A DNA stretch of 64,000 bases from Alphaproteobacteria bacterium (GTDB lineage: Bacteria > Pseudomonadota > Alphaproteobacteria > TMED109), in contig JAJDZX010000037.1 of assembly GCA_022824395.1 (NCBI GenBank), positions 1 through 64,000 of the forward strand. The letters run 5' to 3'. Positions within the stretch are counted from its first letter, which is position 1. The number at the start of each line of letters is the position of its first letter. The position numbers and the translations under genes are program-made. The notes beneath the pieces are model-generated. The model searched no databases and was not told the DNA's origin. It worked only from the letters and a program-made list of their open reading frames with translations. This document shows positions 34,714 to 46,673 of this stretch, one piece after another.

Positions 34714-37164
34714 TCAATGACGCGTAACGTCGTCGCTGACCGGTTTCACGGGCGGGCCCGCCGGAATGTTGAGCTGGCCCATGTCATCGCTCCATTCACG
34801 GGTCGAGAGGCCCGGCAGGACGTGCGAAAGGATCTCATCGACTTCGTTGACCGGCACGATCTCGAGGCCGTCCTTCACCTCGTCCGGAACGTCCGCGAGA
34901 TCCTTCTCGTTGTCTTTCGGGATGAGCACGGTTCGAATACTGCCCCGAAGCGCTGCCAGGAGCTTTTCCTTCAGCCCGCCGATCGGGAGCACCCGCCCGC
35001 GCAGGGTCACCTCTCCGGTCATGGCCACCCGTGCCGAGGCCGGGATTCCCGTGAGCGCCGACAGGATGGACGTGACGATCGCGAGCCCCGCGGACGGGCC
35101 GTCCTTTGGCGTCGCACCCTCGGGCACGTGGAGGTGAATGTCCCGCGTGTCAAATGTTTCGGGATCGATGCTGAGCAACGGAGCCCGCGAACGCAGGTAC
35201 GAGACCGCCGCCTTGACCGACTCCTGCATCACGTCGCCCAGCTGGCCGGTGATCTGGCGGCGGCCCTTGCCGGGCATCGTCACCGCCTCGATCGTCAGCA
35301 GGTCACCGCCCACTTCGGTGTACGCGAGCCCGGTCGCGACCCCCACCATCTGCTCGCTCTCGATTTCGCCGTAGCGGAAACGCGGCGGCCCGAGATATTC
35401 GGGCAGGTCATCGGGCGCCACCACGACCGTCTCGATTTCCTCCCCCACGATCTTGCGGACGGCCTTCCGGCACAGCTTCGCGATCTCGCGCTCGAGGTTC
35501 CGAACGCCGGCTTCACGCGTATAGCGCTGGATGATCGTCTCCAGCGCATCGTCCCGGAGCGTCCACTCCTGCGCGCGGAGTCCGTTGCGCTTCATCTGCT
35601 TGGTGATCAGGTGCGACTTGGCAATCTCGATCTTCTCGCGCTCGGTGTAGCCCGGCAAGGGGATAATCTCCATCCGGTCCAGCAGCGGCTGCGGCATGTT
35701 GCGCGTATTCGCCGTGGTCAGGAAAAAGACCCCCGACAGGTCGTAGTCAACTTCGAGGTAGTGGTCGTTGAAGGTGATGTTCTGCTCCGGGTCCAGCACC
35801 TCCAGTAGGGCCGACGTGGGGTCCCCCCGCCAGTCAGCACCCAGCTTGACGATCTCATCCAGCAGGAAGAGCGGGTTGGACACCTTGGCCTTCTTCATGC
35901 CCTGGATGATGCGCCCCGGCATCGAGCCGACGTAGGTACGACGATGACCGCGGATCTCCGCTTCGTCGCGAATGCCGCCAAGTGCCACACGAACGAACTT
36001 CCGGCCCGTCGCCCGGGCGACGGATTCTCCCAGCGACGTTTTCCCCACGCCGGGCGGGCCGACAAGACAAAGGATCTGACCGTGCCCGCGCTTGGTGCGC
36101 TGCTGGACCGCGAGGTGTTCGAGAATACGCTCCTTGACCTTCTCCAGACCGTAATGGTCCTCGTTCAGGATCGTCTCCGCCCTCTTGAGATCACGGTTGA
36201 CGCGGCTGGGCTTCTTCCAGGGAACGTCCAGCAGCCACTCGATGTAGCTGCGAACCACCGTCGACTCGGCGGACATGGGACTCATCGAACGCAGCTTCCG
36301 CAGTTCTCCGAGGGCCTTCGCCTTGGCCTCCTTCGAAAACTTGGTCGCCATGATCCGCGAGCGGAAGTTGTCGGCGTCATCCTCCTCGCGGTCGCTGCCT
36401 TCGCCCAGCTCGCGCTGGATCGCCTTCATCTGCTCGTTGAGGTAGTACTCGCGCTGCGAGCGCTCCATCTGGGTCTTGACGCGCGTGCGGATCTTGCGCT
36501 CGACCTTCAGCACCTCGATCTCCGCTTCGATCGACGCGTGGATCAGGTCAAGCCGCTTGCGGATGTCACTGGTCTCGAGCAGCGTCTGCCGCTCCGAGAT
36601 CTTGCTCCCGATCTGGGCGGCCACCGCATCGGCGATCCGGCCAGGGTCGGTGAAGTCGATCTGCGCGATCGACGCGACCATCTCCTGCCCGATCTTCTTG
36701 CTCAGCTTGGCGTACGTCTCGAACCGCGCGTGCACGGCGCGCAGCAACGCCTCGAGCGTGCTGTCGAGGGCCGGCGTTTCGTCGGGAAGGTCGGAAATCC
36801 TGGCCTGAAGGAACGTGTCGGTGACGGTGAACTCTTCGATTGACGCCCGCACCACGCCTTCGACCAACACCTTCACGGTGTTGTCGGGGAGCTTGAGCAA
36901 CTGGACGATCTTTCCGACCGTGCCGACCGGATAGATGTCCTTCGGTCCCGGGTCGTCTTCAGTGGATTCCCGTTGGGCGACGAGCAGGATCCGCTTGTCG
37001 CCCCCCATGGCCTCCTCCAGGGCACGCACCGTCTTCTCCCGCCCCACGAACAGTGGGACAATCATGTGGGGGAAGACGACAATGTCCCGGAGCGGCAACA
37101 CCGGCAAGAGCGTCGTCTCGCGTTCCGGCACCGTGGGGACGGCCTTCTCACTATCGTCTGGCAT
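34714..37164 (-). CDS. lon: ATP-dependent protease Lon
   Basis: This 816-residue cytosolic protease has the N-terminal substrate-binding LON domain (about 18-215), a coiled-coil linker, the AAA+ module with Walker A GPPGVGKTS (K375) and FLLDEIVKLG as Walker B, and the C-terminal Ser-Lys protease domain with the catalytic serine in KDGPSAGLAI. Length is normal for bacterial LonA. The ATG at 37164 has AAGGAC upstream. It follows clpX by 72 bases on the same strand, the usual order. Confidence 0.96.
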   Translation of the reverse strand: MPDDSEKAVPTVPERETTLLPVLPLRDIVVFPHMIVPLFVGREKTVRALEEAMGGDKRILLVAQRESTEDDPGPKDIYPVGTVGKIVQLLKLPDNTVKVLVEGVVRASIEEFTVTDTFLQARISDLPDETPALDSTLEALLRAVHARFETYAKLSKKIGQEMVASIAQIDFTDPGRIADAVAAQIGSKISERQTLLETSDIRKRLDLIHASIEAEIEVLKVERKIRTRVKTQMERSQREYYLNEQMKAIQRELGEGSDREEDDADNFRSRIMATKFSKEAKAKALGELRKLRSMSPMSAESTVVRSYIEWLLDVPWKKPSRVNRDLKRAETILNEDHYGLEKVKERILEHLAVQQRTKRGHGQILCLVGPPGVGKTSLGESVARATGRKFVRVALGGIRDEAEIRGHRRTYVGSMPGRIIQGMKKAKVSNPLFLLDEIVKLGADWRGDPTSALLEVLDPEQNITFNDHYLEVDYDLSGVFFLTTANTRNMPQPLLDRMEIIPLPGYTEREKIEIAKSHLITKQMKRNGLRAQEWTLRDDALETIIQRYTREAGVRNLEREIAKLCRKAVRKIVGEEIETVVVAPDDLPEYLGPPRFRYGEIESEQMVGVATGLAYTEVGGDLLTIEAVTMPGKGRRQITGQLGDVMQESVKAAVSYLRSRAPLLSIDPETFDTRDIHLHVPEGATPKDGPSAGLAIVTSILSALTGIPASARVAMTGEVTLRGRVLPIGGLKEKLLAALRGSIRTVLIPKDNEKDLADVPDEVKDGLEIVPVNEVDEILSHVLPGLSTREWSDDMGQLNIPAGPPVKPVSDDVTRH

Positions 37165-37236
37165 GCTGCTTTGTCCTTAGTGGCTCCGGAAACGGCTGGC
37201 GCCACCACGCACAGTTGTGATGTCCGGAGCCCTATT

Positions 37237-38541
<1,305 letters not shown>

Positions 38542-38857
38542 GGACCGTCCGCACGCGTGATCGAACCGTTTGTCACGGCTCCCGCAACGCGAGAAATCTA
38601 ACCCTTCGCGGGCCGTCGACGCAAGCAAATTGGCGCGGCTCGAAGGGTATTCCGCTCGACACGTCCGATTTAGGGCGGAAACCGGACAGGCCGGCGGGTC
38701 TCCCGCACGGCGATTCCCGACCGGGCCGACGAAGCCGTGGACCCAAGTGGCCGACCGGTGTGCGGCTCGGGTCCGTCCCTTCGGTGCTACTATTGCCGCC
38801 TCATCCTTTGACGACATCAGCGCCAAGTCCGCCATGCCTGGCCGGACGTGAGAACGT
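38542..38857. other. Divergent promoter region, clpX and aminopeptidase P
   Basis: No gene is seen. On the minus strand TTGCGT and TAGATT, 18 bases apart at about 38599-38628, are a weak candidate for a clpX promoter. On the plus strand TACTAT near 38787 could be the -10 for the aminopeptidase. Neither is strong. Confidence 0.35.
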
Positions 38858-40678
38858 ATGACAGGGAAGCGCCTTCGGCTCGTCCGGAACCGGCTGATGG
38901 AATGCGGCCTACAGGGCCTCGTTCAGCCGCATGAAGACGAGTTCCTCGGCGAGTTCATCCCCGCCGCTGCTGAACGCTTGGCATGGCTGACCGGGTTCAC
39001 CGGATCGGCCGGCACGGCGGTGGTGCTGGCCGACCGCGCGGCACTGTTCGTCGACGGGCGATACACCATCCAGGCGCGTTCGCAAGTCGACCCCGGCAGC
39101 TACGAAGTGTTCAACAGCGGCGCCTGCCCGCCCGGCCGCTGGCTGGCCGACACGATGGACGGCGACGCCAGGATCGGCTTCGATCCCAGGCTGTTCAGCG
39201 TGGCCCGCCTCGAGTACCTGACCCGGGCCGTGGAGCGGGCCGGCGGACAACTGGCTCCGGTGCACCCGAACCCGATCGACCAGTGCTGGACCGACCGGCC
39301 TCCTCCCCCGGCGGGGAGCATTCTCGCCCACCCGCTGGAGTACGCCGGTGAATCGAGCGCAAGCAAGCGGAGCCGGTTGGCAGAGGCACTGAGGCAGCAC
39401 GAGGTCGACGCAGTCGTGCTCGCATCATGTGAATCGGTCGCGTGGCTCCTCAATATTCGCGGAACGGACTTGCCCTATTCGCCGGTGGCGCTGAGCACCG
39501 CCATCCTGCTGCGCGACGGATCCGCGCAACTGTTCGCGAACCCCGTCAGCCTCACGGAAGCGGTGCGGGACCATCTGGGGGACTCGGTATCCGTGGAGCC
39601 GAGTTCGGCGCTCCGGGACAGCCTGTCGACGCTCGGTGCGGAGCAGGCGACCGTGCAGCTGGATCCGGGCTCAACGCCAGTGTGGATCCGGACGCTCCTG
39701 AGCGAATCGGGAGCCGAGGTCAGGCACGCCTCCGACCCTGTCGAGCTGCCAAGAGCCGTCAAGAATCCTGTCGAGCTGCAGGGCATGCGAACAGTCCACG
39801 AGATTGACGGCCTGGCGCTGGTCAAGTTCCTGCGCTGGCTCGAGGAGCATGCCCCCGCCGGTGAGGTCAGCGAATGCAGCGCCGCCGCGCAGCTGGAGAC
39901 ATACCGACGCGAGAGTCCGGACTTCAGGTCCCCGAGTTTTCCGACGATTTCCGGCACGGGGCCGCACGGCGCCATCGTGCACTACCGGGCCACGCCCGAA
40001 ACCGATCGACCGCTCCGCCCGGGCGACCTCTACCTGGTCGACAGCGGCGGCCAGTACCTTGGCGGCACGACCGACGTCACCCGCACGGTTGTCGTGGGTC
40101 AGCCACAGCCGGACATGTGCGACCGCTTCACGCGCGTGCTCAAGGGACACATCGCGCTGGCCTCGGTCCGCTTTCCCAGCGGCACGCCCGGTGGCCAGCT
40201 GGACATCCTGGCGCGCGCGCCGCTGTGGCAGGCGGGACTTTCGTACGATCACGGCACCGGCCACGGCGTCGGTAGCTTTCTGAACGTGCACGAGGGGCCC
40301 CAATCGATCTCCTTTCGGGTCGACCGCACCGGCCCGCCCGCCGTCTCGAAGAGTGCGCTCGTGCCGCTTGCGGCCGGGATGGTGATCTCCAACGAGCCCG
40401 GGTACTACCTTGAAGACGGGTACGGGATCCGCATCGAGAACCTTGTCGCCGTGCGCGAGGAGCCCGCGCCGGACGGCGCCGAATTCCCCCTGCTGGGCTT
40501 CGAAACCCTGACGTTGGCGCCAATTGACCGGCGCCTCATCGTCCCCGACATGCTCAATCCCGACGAACTGCGTTGGCTCGACGCCTACCACGAGCGGGTT
40601 GCGAAGACCCTTGCTCCCCGGCTCGACCCGGACACGCGCACCTGGCTGGCCGAAGCATGCGCACCGCTGCGCGCGTGA
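38858..40678 (+). CDS. Xaa-Pro aminopeptidase (aminopeptidase P family, M24B)
   Basis: This 606-residue cytosolic metallopeptidase removes the first residue from peptides with proline second. Two creatinase-like N-terminal domains (about 1-310) precede the pita-bread catalytic domain. Metal ligands are visible in [18 protein letters not shown] (two Asp), GTGHGVGSF (His), NEPGYY (Glu) and GIRIENL (Glu). The length and the extra C-terminal segment match the long, three-domain APP form like eukaryotic XPNPEP1. It is monocistronic and convergent with adk. Confidence 0.92.
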   Translation: MTGKRLRLVRNRLMECGLQGLVQPHEDEFLGEFIPAAAERLAWLTGFTGSAGTAVVLADRAALFVDGRYTIQARSQVDPGSYEVFNSGACPPGRWLADTMDGDARIGFDPRLFSVARLEYLTRAVERAGGQLAPVHPNPIDQCWTDRPPPPAGSILAHPLEYAGESSASKRSRLAEALRQHEVDAVVLASCESVAWLLNIRGTDLPYSPVALSTAILLRDGSAQLFANPVSLTEAVRDHLGDSVSVEPSSALRDSLSTLGAEQATVQLDPGSTPVWIRTLLSESGAEVRHASDPVELPRAVKNPVELQGMRTVHEIDGLALVKFLRWLEEHAPAGEVSECSAAAQLETYRRESPDFRSPSFPTISGTGPHGAIVHYRATPETDRPLRPGDLYLVDSGGQYLGGTTDVTRTVVVGQPQPDMCDRFTRVLKGHIALASVRFPSGTPGGQLDILARAPLWQAGLSYDHGTGHGVGSFLNVHEGPQSISFRVDRTGPPAVSKSALVPLAAGMVISNEPGYYLEDGYGIRIENLVAVREEPAPDGAEFPLLGFETLTLAPIDRRLIVPDMLNPDELRWLDAYHERVAKTLAPRLDPDTRTWLAEACAPLRA

Positions 40679-40903
40679 GACCCCTGCGCACCGTCGAATC
40701 GTCCACCGTCGTTCCCGAGGATTCCGGCCCCGGGGGTTCCGGGTGCCTGCATCGGGGCGCGCGATCCAAGTCCGCAGTGAAACCGGGACGCATCGCGTAC
40801 CTGGAGCAGGTCTCTCCGGTCAGGAATGCTGCTCGACCTCCGGGAACCGCCGTTGTCTGGCCCGGGACGGTCCGACACCGCAGCTCGACGATCAACTCGG
40901 CCC

Positions 40904-40931
40904 GCGGCCCCCATCAGATCGCCGGGGCCGC
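40904..40931. terminator. GC-rich hairpin between convergent genes
   Basis: GCGGCCCC (40904-40911) and GGGGCCGC (40924-40931) form a perfect 8-base stem with a 12-base loop, about 30 bases after the adk stop. No T-run follows on either strand, so its strength as a terminator is uncertain. Confidence 0.4.
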
Positions 40932-40961
40932 CATCGGAGACCGGAAGCCTTCAGGATCGTC

Positions 40962-41606
40962 TCAGGCGAGCGTTCCAAGCAATTCGGCTGTGACCTTGGC
41001 CGTGGCCTGGCTGCCGTCGATCTGCGTGAGCAGCCCCTTGTCCTCGTAATAGGGAACCAGCGGCGCTGTTTCCTCCCGATAGGCGGCCATGCGCTCCGCC
41101 ACGGTGTCCACGCGGTCATCCTCGCGGCGGCGGAACGAGCTGCCGCCGCAAACGTCACAGATATTCTTCCGCTGGGTCGGTTTAGAATGCTCGTTGTAGA
41201 CCGCATCGCAGTTGGTGCAGACATACCGCCCGGTAATTCGGCGGACCAGCTCGTCTTCGGAAATCGTGAACTCGACCACCCGGTCCAGCGCCTGGCCCGC
41301 CCGCGCAAGCATCTGCTGTAGGGCATTGGCTTGCGCAACGGTGCGCGGGAAACCGTCGAGGATGTAACCCCGTGCACAATCCTCAAGGCTCAACCGCAGT
41401 GCCACGATTCCCTGCACCACCTCGTCGGGAACCAGGGCACCGCGACTCATGATCGAGGCGGCGCGGCGCCCGATCTCCGTGTCGGCCTCCACCGCAGAGC
41501 GCAGCATCGCTCCCGTCGAGAGATGCGGGATCCCGAACCGGTCTCGGAGCACGGCTGCCTGAGTCCCCTTGCCACATCCAGGCGGCCCCAGCAGCACCAG
41601 GCGCAT
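40962..41606 (-). CDS. adk: Adenylate kinase, zinc-lid form
   Basis: This 214-residue enzyme interconverts ATP + AMP and 2 ADP. The P-loop is GPPGCGKGTQ (7-16), with Cys in place of the usual Ala. DGFPRT lies at 84-89. The LID holds four cysteines (C130, C133, C150, C153), giving a structural zinc site. The ATG at 41606 overlaps the secY stop by one base (TAATG), so it is translationally coupled to secY. It is the last gene of the ribosomal block here; rpsM does not follow. Confidence 0.96.
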   Translation of the reverse strand: MRLVLLGPPGCGKGTQAAVLRDRFGIPHLSTGAMLRSAVEADTEIGRRAASIMSRGALVPDEVVQGIVALRLSLEDCARGYILDGFPRTVAQANALQQMLARAGQALDRVVEFTISEDELVRRITGRYVCTNCDAVYNEHSKPTQRKNICDVCGGSSFRRREDDRVDTVAERMAAYREETAPLVPYYEDKGLLTQIDGSQATAKVTAELLGTLA

Positions 41607-42949
41607 TACGATCGGCCCCGGAGCTTCGCCTTCTTGATGAGTCCCTCGAATTGACGCGCGACCAGGTGCGAATGGATCTGCGCCACGGTGTCCATCGTCA
41701 CGTTGACCACGATCAACAGACTGGTGCCGCCGAAGTAGAACGGTACCGCGTACTGGGAAATCAGCATCTCGGGCAGCAGGCACACCAATGCCAGGTACGC
41801 CGCGCCGGCGGTGGTGAGGCGGGTCAGAATGCGATCGATGTAGGCGGCCGTGTTGGCACCGGGGCGCACGCCCGGAACGAATCCGCCGTACTTCTTCAGA
41901 TTGTCAGCCGTGTCCGCGGGATTGAACACGACTGACGTGTAGAAGAACGCAAAGAACACGATTCCTGCCACGTACAGGGCCAGATAGGCGGGCTGACCCC
42001 GCCCCAGCGCGGCCGTGACATCGAGCAGCCACGAAGGTCCCTGCCCGGCATTGAAGCTGAGCGCCGTCACCGGCAGCAGGAGGATCGAACTGGCGAAGAT
42101 CGGCGGAATCACGCCCGACGTGTTGAGTTTGAGCGGCAGGTAGCTGCTCGTGTCACCGCCGAATGACTTGGTGCCCAGCTGCCGTTTCGGGTACTGGATG
42201 AGAATGCGGCGCTGTGCACGCTCGATGAAGACGATGAATGCGATGACCCCAACCGCCAGGATCATCAACAAGATGATCAAGGCGCCCGACAGGGCGCCCG
42301 TGCGGCCAAGCTCCAGCGTGGCCACCAGCGCCGCTGGAAGCTCGGCCACGATGCCGGCCATGATGATCAGGGAGATCCCGTTCCCGATCCCGCGCGACGT
42401 GATCTGCTCGCCGAGCCACATCAGGAACACCGTGCCCCCCGTGAGCGTGATCACGGTCACGAACCGGAAGAACAGTCCCGGGTCCCGAACTGCCGGCCCC
42501 TGCGAGCCGCTGAGACTCTCCAGTCCGACGGCAATCCCGAGCGCCTGCATGGCCGCCAGGACGACGGTGCCGTAGCGCGTGTACTGGGTGATCCGCTGCC
42601 GGCCGGATTCGCCTTCCTTCTTCAGCTGTGCGAGATGCGCCGATACCGTCGTCATCAACTGAATGATGATCGAGGCCGAGATGTACGGCATGATGTTCAG
42701 CGCAAAAATCGTCATTCTGCCGAGCGCGCCGCCGGCAAACATGTCGAACATCCCGAGGATGCCGCCTGAATTCTGCTGAAACACGTCGGCGACCGCGCTG
42801 GTCTCGATCCCCGGCAGTGGGATGTAGGTACCGATGCGATAAACGATCAGGGCGCCCAGCGTGAACCAGATCCGTCGCTTGAGCTCGGTGGCCTGGGCGA
42901 TCGCACCAAAGTTGATGTTGGCAGCGAGTTGTTCGGCGGCAGATGCCAT
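41606..42949 (-). CDS. secY: Protein translocase subunit SecY
   Basis: This 447-residue channel of the Sec translocon has ten predicted membrane helices. Recognisable parts are the plug-proximal GIETSAVADVF segment, GMFDMFAGGALGRMTIFALNIMPYISASIIIQL, spanning the end of the plug region and helix 2, and the C5 cytosolic loop with PGVRPGANTAAYID. It belongs to the spc operon, between rplO and adk. Confidence 0.96.
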   Translation of the reverse strand: MASAAEQLAANINFGAIAQATELKRRIWFTLGALIVYRIGTYIPLPGIETSAVADVFQQNSGGILGMFDMFAGGALGRMTIFALNIMPYISASIIIQLMTTVSAHLAQLKKEGESGRQRITQYTRYGTVVLAAMQALGIAVGLESLSGSQGPAVRDPGLFFRFVTVITLTGGTVFLMWLGEQITSRGIGNGISLIIMAGIVAELPAALVATLELGRTGALSGALIILLMILAVGVIAFIVFIERAQRRILIQYPKRQLGTKSFGGDTSSYLPLKLNTSGVIPPIFASSILLLPVTALSFNAGQGPSWLLDVTAALGRGQPAYLALYVAGIVFFAFFYTSVVFNPADTADNLKKYGGFVPGVRPGANTAAYIDRILTRLTTAGAAYLALVCLLPEMLISQYAVPFYFGGTSLLIVVNVTMDTVAQIHSHLVARQFEGLIKKAKLRGRS

Positions 42950-43013
42950 CAGCCGGCACTCCCCGGGGAATTCCCGCCGTCATCCGGCCGGGAACCGCAA
43001 TGGTTGACGGCGC

Positions 43014-43532
43014 TCATGTCTCAGCCGGTTCGGCGGGCGCCGCATCGGACGGGGCGTCTCCGCCCGAGTTGCCGGAAGACAGCACGCGAACGCTGCCACC
43101 CGCCTTTTCCACGGCAGCGACCGCCGACCGGGAAGCTCCGGCCACCTCAAATGTCATGGGCGTGGACAGGGCACCCGAGCCGAGCAGGCGCACACCGTCC
43201 CGCTCGCGGCGGACGACCCCTGCTTCTACCAACACCTTGGCGTTCACGACCGTGGCGGCGTCCAGCCGGCCTGCGTCAACTGCCGCCTGGATGCGACCCA
43301 GGTTGACCTCGGCGAAATGCCGTGGATTGGGAGGCCGAAACCCCCGCTTGGGGAGCCGCCGGTAGAGCGGCATCTGGCCACCCTCGAAACCCGACGTACT
43401 GGAACCGGAGCGGGCCTTCAGCCCCTTGTGGCCCCGCCCCGAGGTCTTCCCCTTGCCGGAGCCGATGCCGCGACCGACACGCTTGCGGCCGTGCTGGCCT
43501 CCGCTCGTGGGCCCGAGTTCATGGAGCTTCAT
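43014..43532 (-). CDS. rplO: 50S ribosomal protein L15
   Basis: This 172-residue protein has the glycine- and lysine-rich N-terminus ([20 protein letters not shown]) and the [14 protein letters not shown] motif of L15. The end (about 150-172) is an Ala/Pro/Asp-rich tail not found in typical L15. The start overlaps the rpmD stop by 4 bases. Confidence 0.95.
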   Translation of the reverse strand: MKLHELGPTSGGQHGRKRVGRGIGSGKGKTSGRGHKGLKARSGSSTSGFEGGQMPLYRRLPKRGFRPPNPRHFAEVNLGRIQAAVDAGRLDAATVVNAKVLVEAGVVRRERDGVRLLGSGALSTPMTFEVAGASRSAVAAVEKAGGSVRVLSSGNSGGDAPSDAAPAEPAET

Positions 43533-43744
43533 TCGGTGGGCTCCCCGGCTGTAATCGCTTCCATCGAGACGAGATGCCGTACCCGCTCAACCATTCCGCG
43601 GACGGCCGGCGTGTCTTCGAGTTCGGACACTCGGCCGACCCGATTCAGGCCAAGCCCGATCAGTGTCTTGCGTTGCACGGGCTTGCGCCCGATCGGACTC
43701 TTGATCTGGGTGACGCGAATGCGTCCAGAAGATGGTGTCGCCAT
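43529..43744 (-). CDS. rpmD: 50S ribosomal protein L30
   Basis: This 71-residue protein has the core [20 protein letters not shown] and the GLGLNRVGR turn of bacterial L30, plus a slightly extended N-terminus (MATPSSG) and C-terminus. It lies 6 bases after rpsE and overlaps rplO. Confidence 0.94.
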   Translation of the reverse strand: MATPSSGRIRVTQIKSPIGRKPVQRKTLIGLGLNRVGRVSELEDTPAVRGMVERVRHLVSMEAITAGEPTE

Positions 43745-43750
43745 GACGAA

Positions 43751-44443
43751 TTACGCGGGAGCCGCGCCTTCCGTGAGATTCTTGCCGGCGTCTTCGGTGG
43801 CATCCGGTACCGCCGCGGGGCGCTCATCGCGCGGCGATTCCGTGCCCTCGTTCGCGCTGCTGCCGGCAGCATCCGCTTCGGACTTGGCCGCAGTGCCGTC
43901 GCCCCGGCCCGCCCGGCGCCTGCGGTCAGTCCGATTGAGGATTTCGGACACCTTGCGGCCGCGGCGGGCAGCGACGTCGGCCGGTGACTGCACGTTCTGC
44001 AGCGCGTCGAACGTCGCCCGCACCATGTTGATCGCGTTGCCGCTTCCCACCGACTTTCCGACGGCGTCCTGGACACCAAGGCGTTCCAGCACGGCGCGCA
44101 CCGGGCCGCCTGCAATGATGCCTGTCCCCGGCGGGGCAGCGCGCAGAATCACCCGAGCCGAACCGAGCCTGCCGCTGGTGTCATGGTGCAGCGTACGTCC
44201 CTCCCGAAGGGGGACGCGAATGAGTCTACCCTTGGCGTTTTCCGTCGCCTTGCGGATCGCCTCGGGGACTTCCTTGGCTTTCCCTGAGCCAAATCCTACC
44301 CGCCCCTGGCCGTCGCCGACGACGACGATAGCGGCGAATCCGAAGCGACGGCCGCCTTTCACCACCTTGGCCACCCGGCGAATTTTCACCAGGTTATCGG
44401 TGAGTTCCTGACGTTCCTCGGGATTACGTTGTCTGCGCGCCAT
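43751..44443 (-). CDS. rpsE: 30S ribosomal protein S5
   Basis: This 230-residue protein has the double-stranded-RNA-binding-like N-domain ([29 protein letters not shown]) and the C-domain motifs GTGIIAGG and [15 protein letters not shown]. Core S5 ends near residue 170; the remaining 60 residues are Ala/Asp/Glu-rich and probably disordered. The ATG at 44443 is chosen over an in-frame start at 44542 because the protein then starts like other S5 proteins. Confidence 0.95.
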   Translation of the reverse strand: MARRQRNPEERQELTDNLVKIRRVAKVVKGGRRFGFAAIVVVGDGQGRVGFGSGKAKEVPEAIRKATENAKGRLIRVPLREGRTLHHDTSGRLGSARVILRAAPPGTGIIAGGPVRAVLERLGVQDAVGKSVGSGNAINMVRATFDALQNVQSPADVAARRGRKVSEILNRTDRRRRAGRGDGTAAKSEADAAGSSANEGTESPRDERPAAVPDATEDAGKNLTEGAAPA

Positions 44444-44462
44444 ACCGTTTCTCGATCCGGGG

Positions 44463-44822
44463 TCAGAACCCGAGACCGCCCTCCCGTGCCGCCTCGGCCA
44501 ACGCCCGCACACGACCGTGATAAAGATAGCTGCCGCGGTCAAAGACTACGGTGTCGATGCCCGCCTCCTTCGAACGCTGGGCAACGAGAGCCCCGACGGC
44601 CCGCGCCGCCTCGATGCCGCGCCCGCTCTCAGATCTCAGGGCGGGGTCCAAGGTCGATGCGCTGGCCACCGTCCGACCGGACGCGTCATCGATCACCTGG
44701 GCGTAAATGTGGCAATTCGAACGAAAAATCGACAGCCGGGGTCGACCGTTGGCGGCGACCCGGACCCGGCGGTGATTGCGGCGCCGGCGCCGAAGCATGC
44801 GTTCGCGCGGAGAGACTGCCAT
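44463..44822 (-). CDS. rplR: 50S ribosomal protein L18
   Basis: This 119-residue 5S-rRNA-binding protein has the basic N-terminus ([11 protein letters not shown]), [18 protein letters not shown] and the closing [24 protein letters not shown] of L18. It lies 3 bases after rplF. Confidence 0.95.
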   Translation of the reverse strand: MAVSPRERMLRRRRRNHRRVRVAANGRPRLSIFRSNCHIYAQVIDDASGRTVASASTLDPALRSESGRGIEAARAVGALVAQRSKEAGIDTVVFDRGSYLYHGRVRALAEAAREGGLGF

Positions 44823-44825
44823 GGC

Positions 44826-45359
44826 CTACTTCCTTTTGCCTTCCTTGCGTCGCACGAATTCGCCCCGGTAGCGAACTCCCTTGCCCTTATAGGGCTCGGG
44901 CGGGCGAAAGGCCCGGATCTCCGCTGCAAGTTGCCCCACCCGTTGCCGGCTCGCTCCCGAAATCTCGATCTCCGTCGGCCGCGGACAGGCCACCTTCAGG
45001 TCGTCGGGCACGGCGATCTGCACGTCGTGGCTGTAGCCGAGTTGCAGGTTGAGAACGCCTTCCTTGAACGCCGCCCGGTAGCCGACCCCCTCGATGTCGA
45101 GATAGCGCTTGAAGCCGCTGCTGACGCCGGTCACCATGTTCGCGATCAATGCGCGGGTCATGCCCCAGGCAGCACGCGAATCGTCACTCGTCGAGCGTGG
45201 CGCCACTTCGATGGCCTGATCCGCGTGCCGGATCTCCACGCTCGCCGGAAAGGTCTGGGTCAGCGTCCCGAGCTTTCCTTCGACCGTCACGCGAAGTCCC
45301 TCGACCGTGACGCTAACCCCCTCCGGGACCGCGACGGGATGCTTGCCGACTCGCGACAT
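44826..45359 (-). CDS. rplF: 50S ribosomal protein L6
   Basis: This 177-residue, two-domain protein has the opening SRVGKHPVAVPEGV and the C-terminal signature PEPYKGKGVRY. It is separated from rpsH by 2 bases. Confidence 0.96.
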   Translation of the reverse strand: MSRVGKHPVAVPEGVSVTVEGLRVTVEGKLGTLTQTFPASVEIRHADQAIEVAPRSTSDDSRAAWGMTRALIANMVTGVSSGFKRYLDIEGVGYRAAFKEGVLNLQLGYSHDVQIAVPDDLKVACPRPTEIEISGASRQRVGQLAAEIRAFRPPEPYKGKGVRYRGEFVRRKEGKRK

Positions 45360-45361
45360 CG

Positions 45362-45760
45362 TCAGAACACCCGGCAGAGGATTTCGCCGCCGACATTGGC
45401 CTCGCGGGCGGCCCGATCAGACATGACCCCCGCTGGCGTCGACAGCACGTGCACGCCGAGACCGCCGTAGAAACGCGGAATCTCACGCGCCGGCGAATAG
45501 ATACGCCGACACGGGCTGGAGACGCGCTTGATTTCCCGGATGGCCGGCGCTCCCTTGTGGTATTTCAGCTCGATCACGAGTTCGCGCTTGGGGCCGCCGA
45601 CCTCTTCCACGCTCCACGCCCGGATATATCCTTCCTGCCGAAGCACCTCGAGCACGGCTCGGCGCAGGCGGGAATCGGGGCACCGGACCGTCTGCCGCTC
45701 GGCCATCAGGCCGTTCCGGATCCGGGTGAGCATGTCCGCGAGCGGGTCCGTCATCGTCAT
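45362..45760 (-). CDS. rpsH: 30S ribosomal protein S8
   Basis: This 132-residue protein opens TDPLADMLTRIRNG and ends with the GVMSDRAAREANVGGEILCRVF segment typical of S8 (STxxGVM...GGE). ATG 45760 has GGAGG at 7 bases; a second ATG two codons on is less likely. Confidence 0.96.
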   Translation of the reverse strand: MTMTDPLADMLTRIRNGLMAERQTVRCPDSRLRRAVLEVLRQEGYIRAWSVEEVGGPKRELVIELKYHKGAPAIREIKRVSSPCRRIYSPAREIPRFYGGLGVHVLSTPAGVMSDRAAREANVGGEILCRVF

Positions 45761-45773
45761 CGTCCGTCGCCTC

Positions 45774-46079
45774 CTACCAGCTCGCCTTGGTCATACCGGG
45801 GATCTGGCCCATGGAGGCAAGCTCCCGGAGCGCGATCCGCGATATCCGCATCTTCCGGTAGTACCCGCGCGGCCGGCCGGTCAGCTCGCAACGGTTGCGG
45901 ATTCGTACCGGAGATGCGTTCCGCGGGAGTTTGGCCAGGCTCAGCACCGCCTGAAACCGCTCTTCGGGCGGAGCGGTGCGATCGCGCACCTTGGCCTTGA
46001 GAGCAAGACGGACCGCACGTCCGCGCTCGGCCATCTGCCGGCGCCGACGGTTCTTCATGATGGCACTCACCTTGGCCAT
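45774..46079 (-). CDS. rpsN: 30S ribosomal protein S14, non-zinc form
   Basis: This 101-residue protein has the motif [21 protein letters not shown]. It has one Cys in the motif rather than two CxxC pairs, so it is the zinc-independent long type. ATG 46079 opens [14 protein letters not shown]; the longer frame upstream is discarded. Confidence 0.95.
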   Translation of the reverse strand: MAKVSAIMKNRRRRQMAERGRAVRLALKAKVRDRTAPPEERFQAVLSLAKLPRNASPVRIRNRCELTGRPRGYYRKMRISRIALRELASMGQIPGMTKASW

Positions 46080-46084
46080 GGCAA

Positions 46085-46666
46085 TCAGGCTCCCTGCCCG
46101 CGGAAGGGCATGTTGAATTTGAGCAGCAGCGCCCGCGCCCAATCGTCGTTGGACGTGGTCGTGCCAATGACGACATCGAGGCCGCGCACCTGATCGACGG
46201 TGTCGTAGTCGATCTCCGGAAACACGATCTGTTCACGAAGGCCCAGCGCGAAATTCCCGTTGCCGTCGAACGAATTCGGGTCGACGCCGCGGAAGTCCCG
46301 AACGCGCGGCAGGGCGACGTTGACCAGTCGGTCGAGGAATTCGTACATCCGGGTGGACCGCAGGGTGACCTTGCAGCCGATCTTCATTCCCTGGCGGATC
46401 TTGAACCCGGCAATGGGCTTGCGCGCCTCCGTCGCCACGGGTTTCTGGCCCGCAATCGCCTCGAGGTCACGGAGGGCACCTTCGACTCCCTTGTCGTCCT
46501 CCTTGGCCAGACCGCCGCGAACGGTGGACTGCGACGGCAGCCCGACCCCCATGTTGAGCACGATCTTTTCCAGTCGGGGAACAGCAAACCGGTTGCTGAT
46601 CTCCAGTTCCCGCTGCAGCTCCTCGCGGTAGCGGGTGTCGTACAGTTCACGGAGACGTGCTGCCAT
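46085..46666 (-). CDS. rplE: 50S ribosomal protein L5
   Basis: This 193-residue 5S-rRNA-binding protein has [46 protein letters not shown] and the closing [28 protein letters not shown] 46666 has GAGGG upstream and starts like other L5 proteins. Confidence 0.96.
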   Translation of the reverse strand: MAARLRELYDTRYREELQRELEISNRFAVPRLEKIVLNMGVGLPSQSTVRGGLAKEDDKGVEGALRDLEAIAGQKPVATEARKPIAGFKIRQGMKIGCKVTLRSTRMYEFLDRLVNVALPRVRDFRGVDPNSFDGNGNFALGLREQIVFPEIDYDTVDQVRGLDVVIGTTTSNDDWARALLLKFNMPFRGQGA

Positions 46667-46673
46667 ATTGCCC

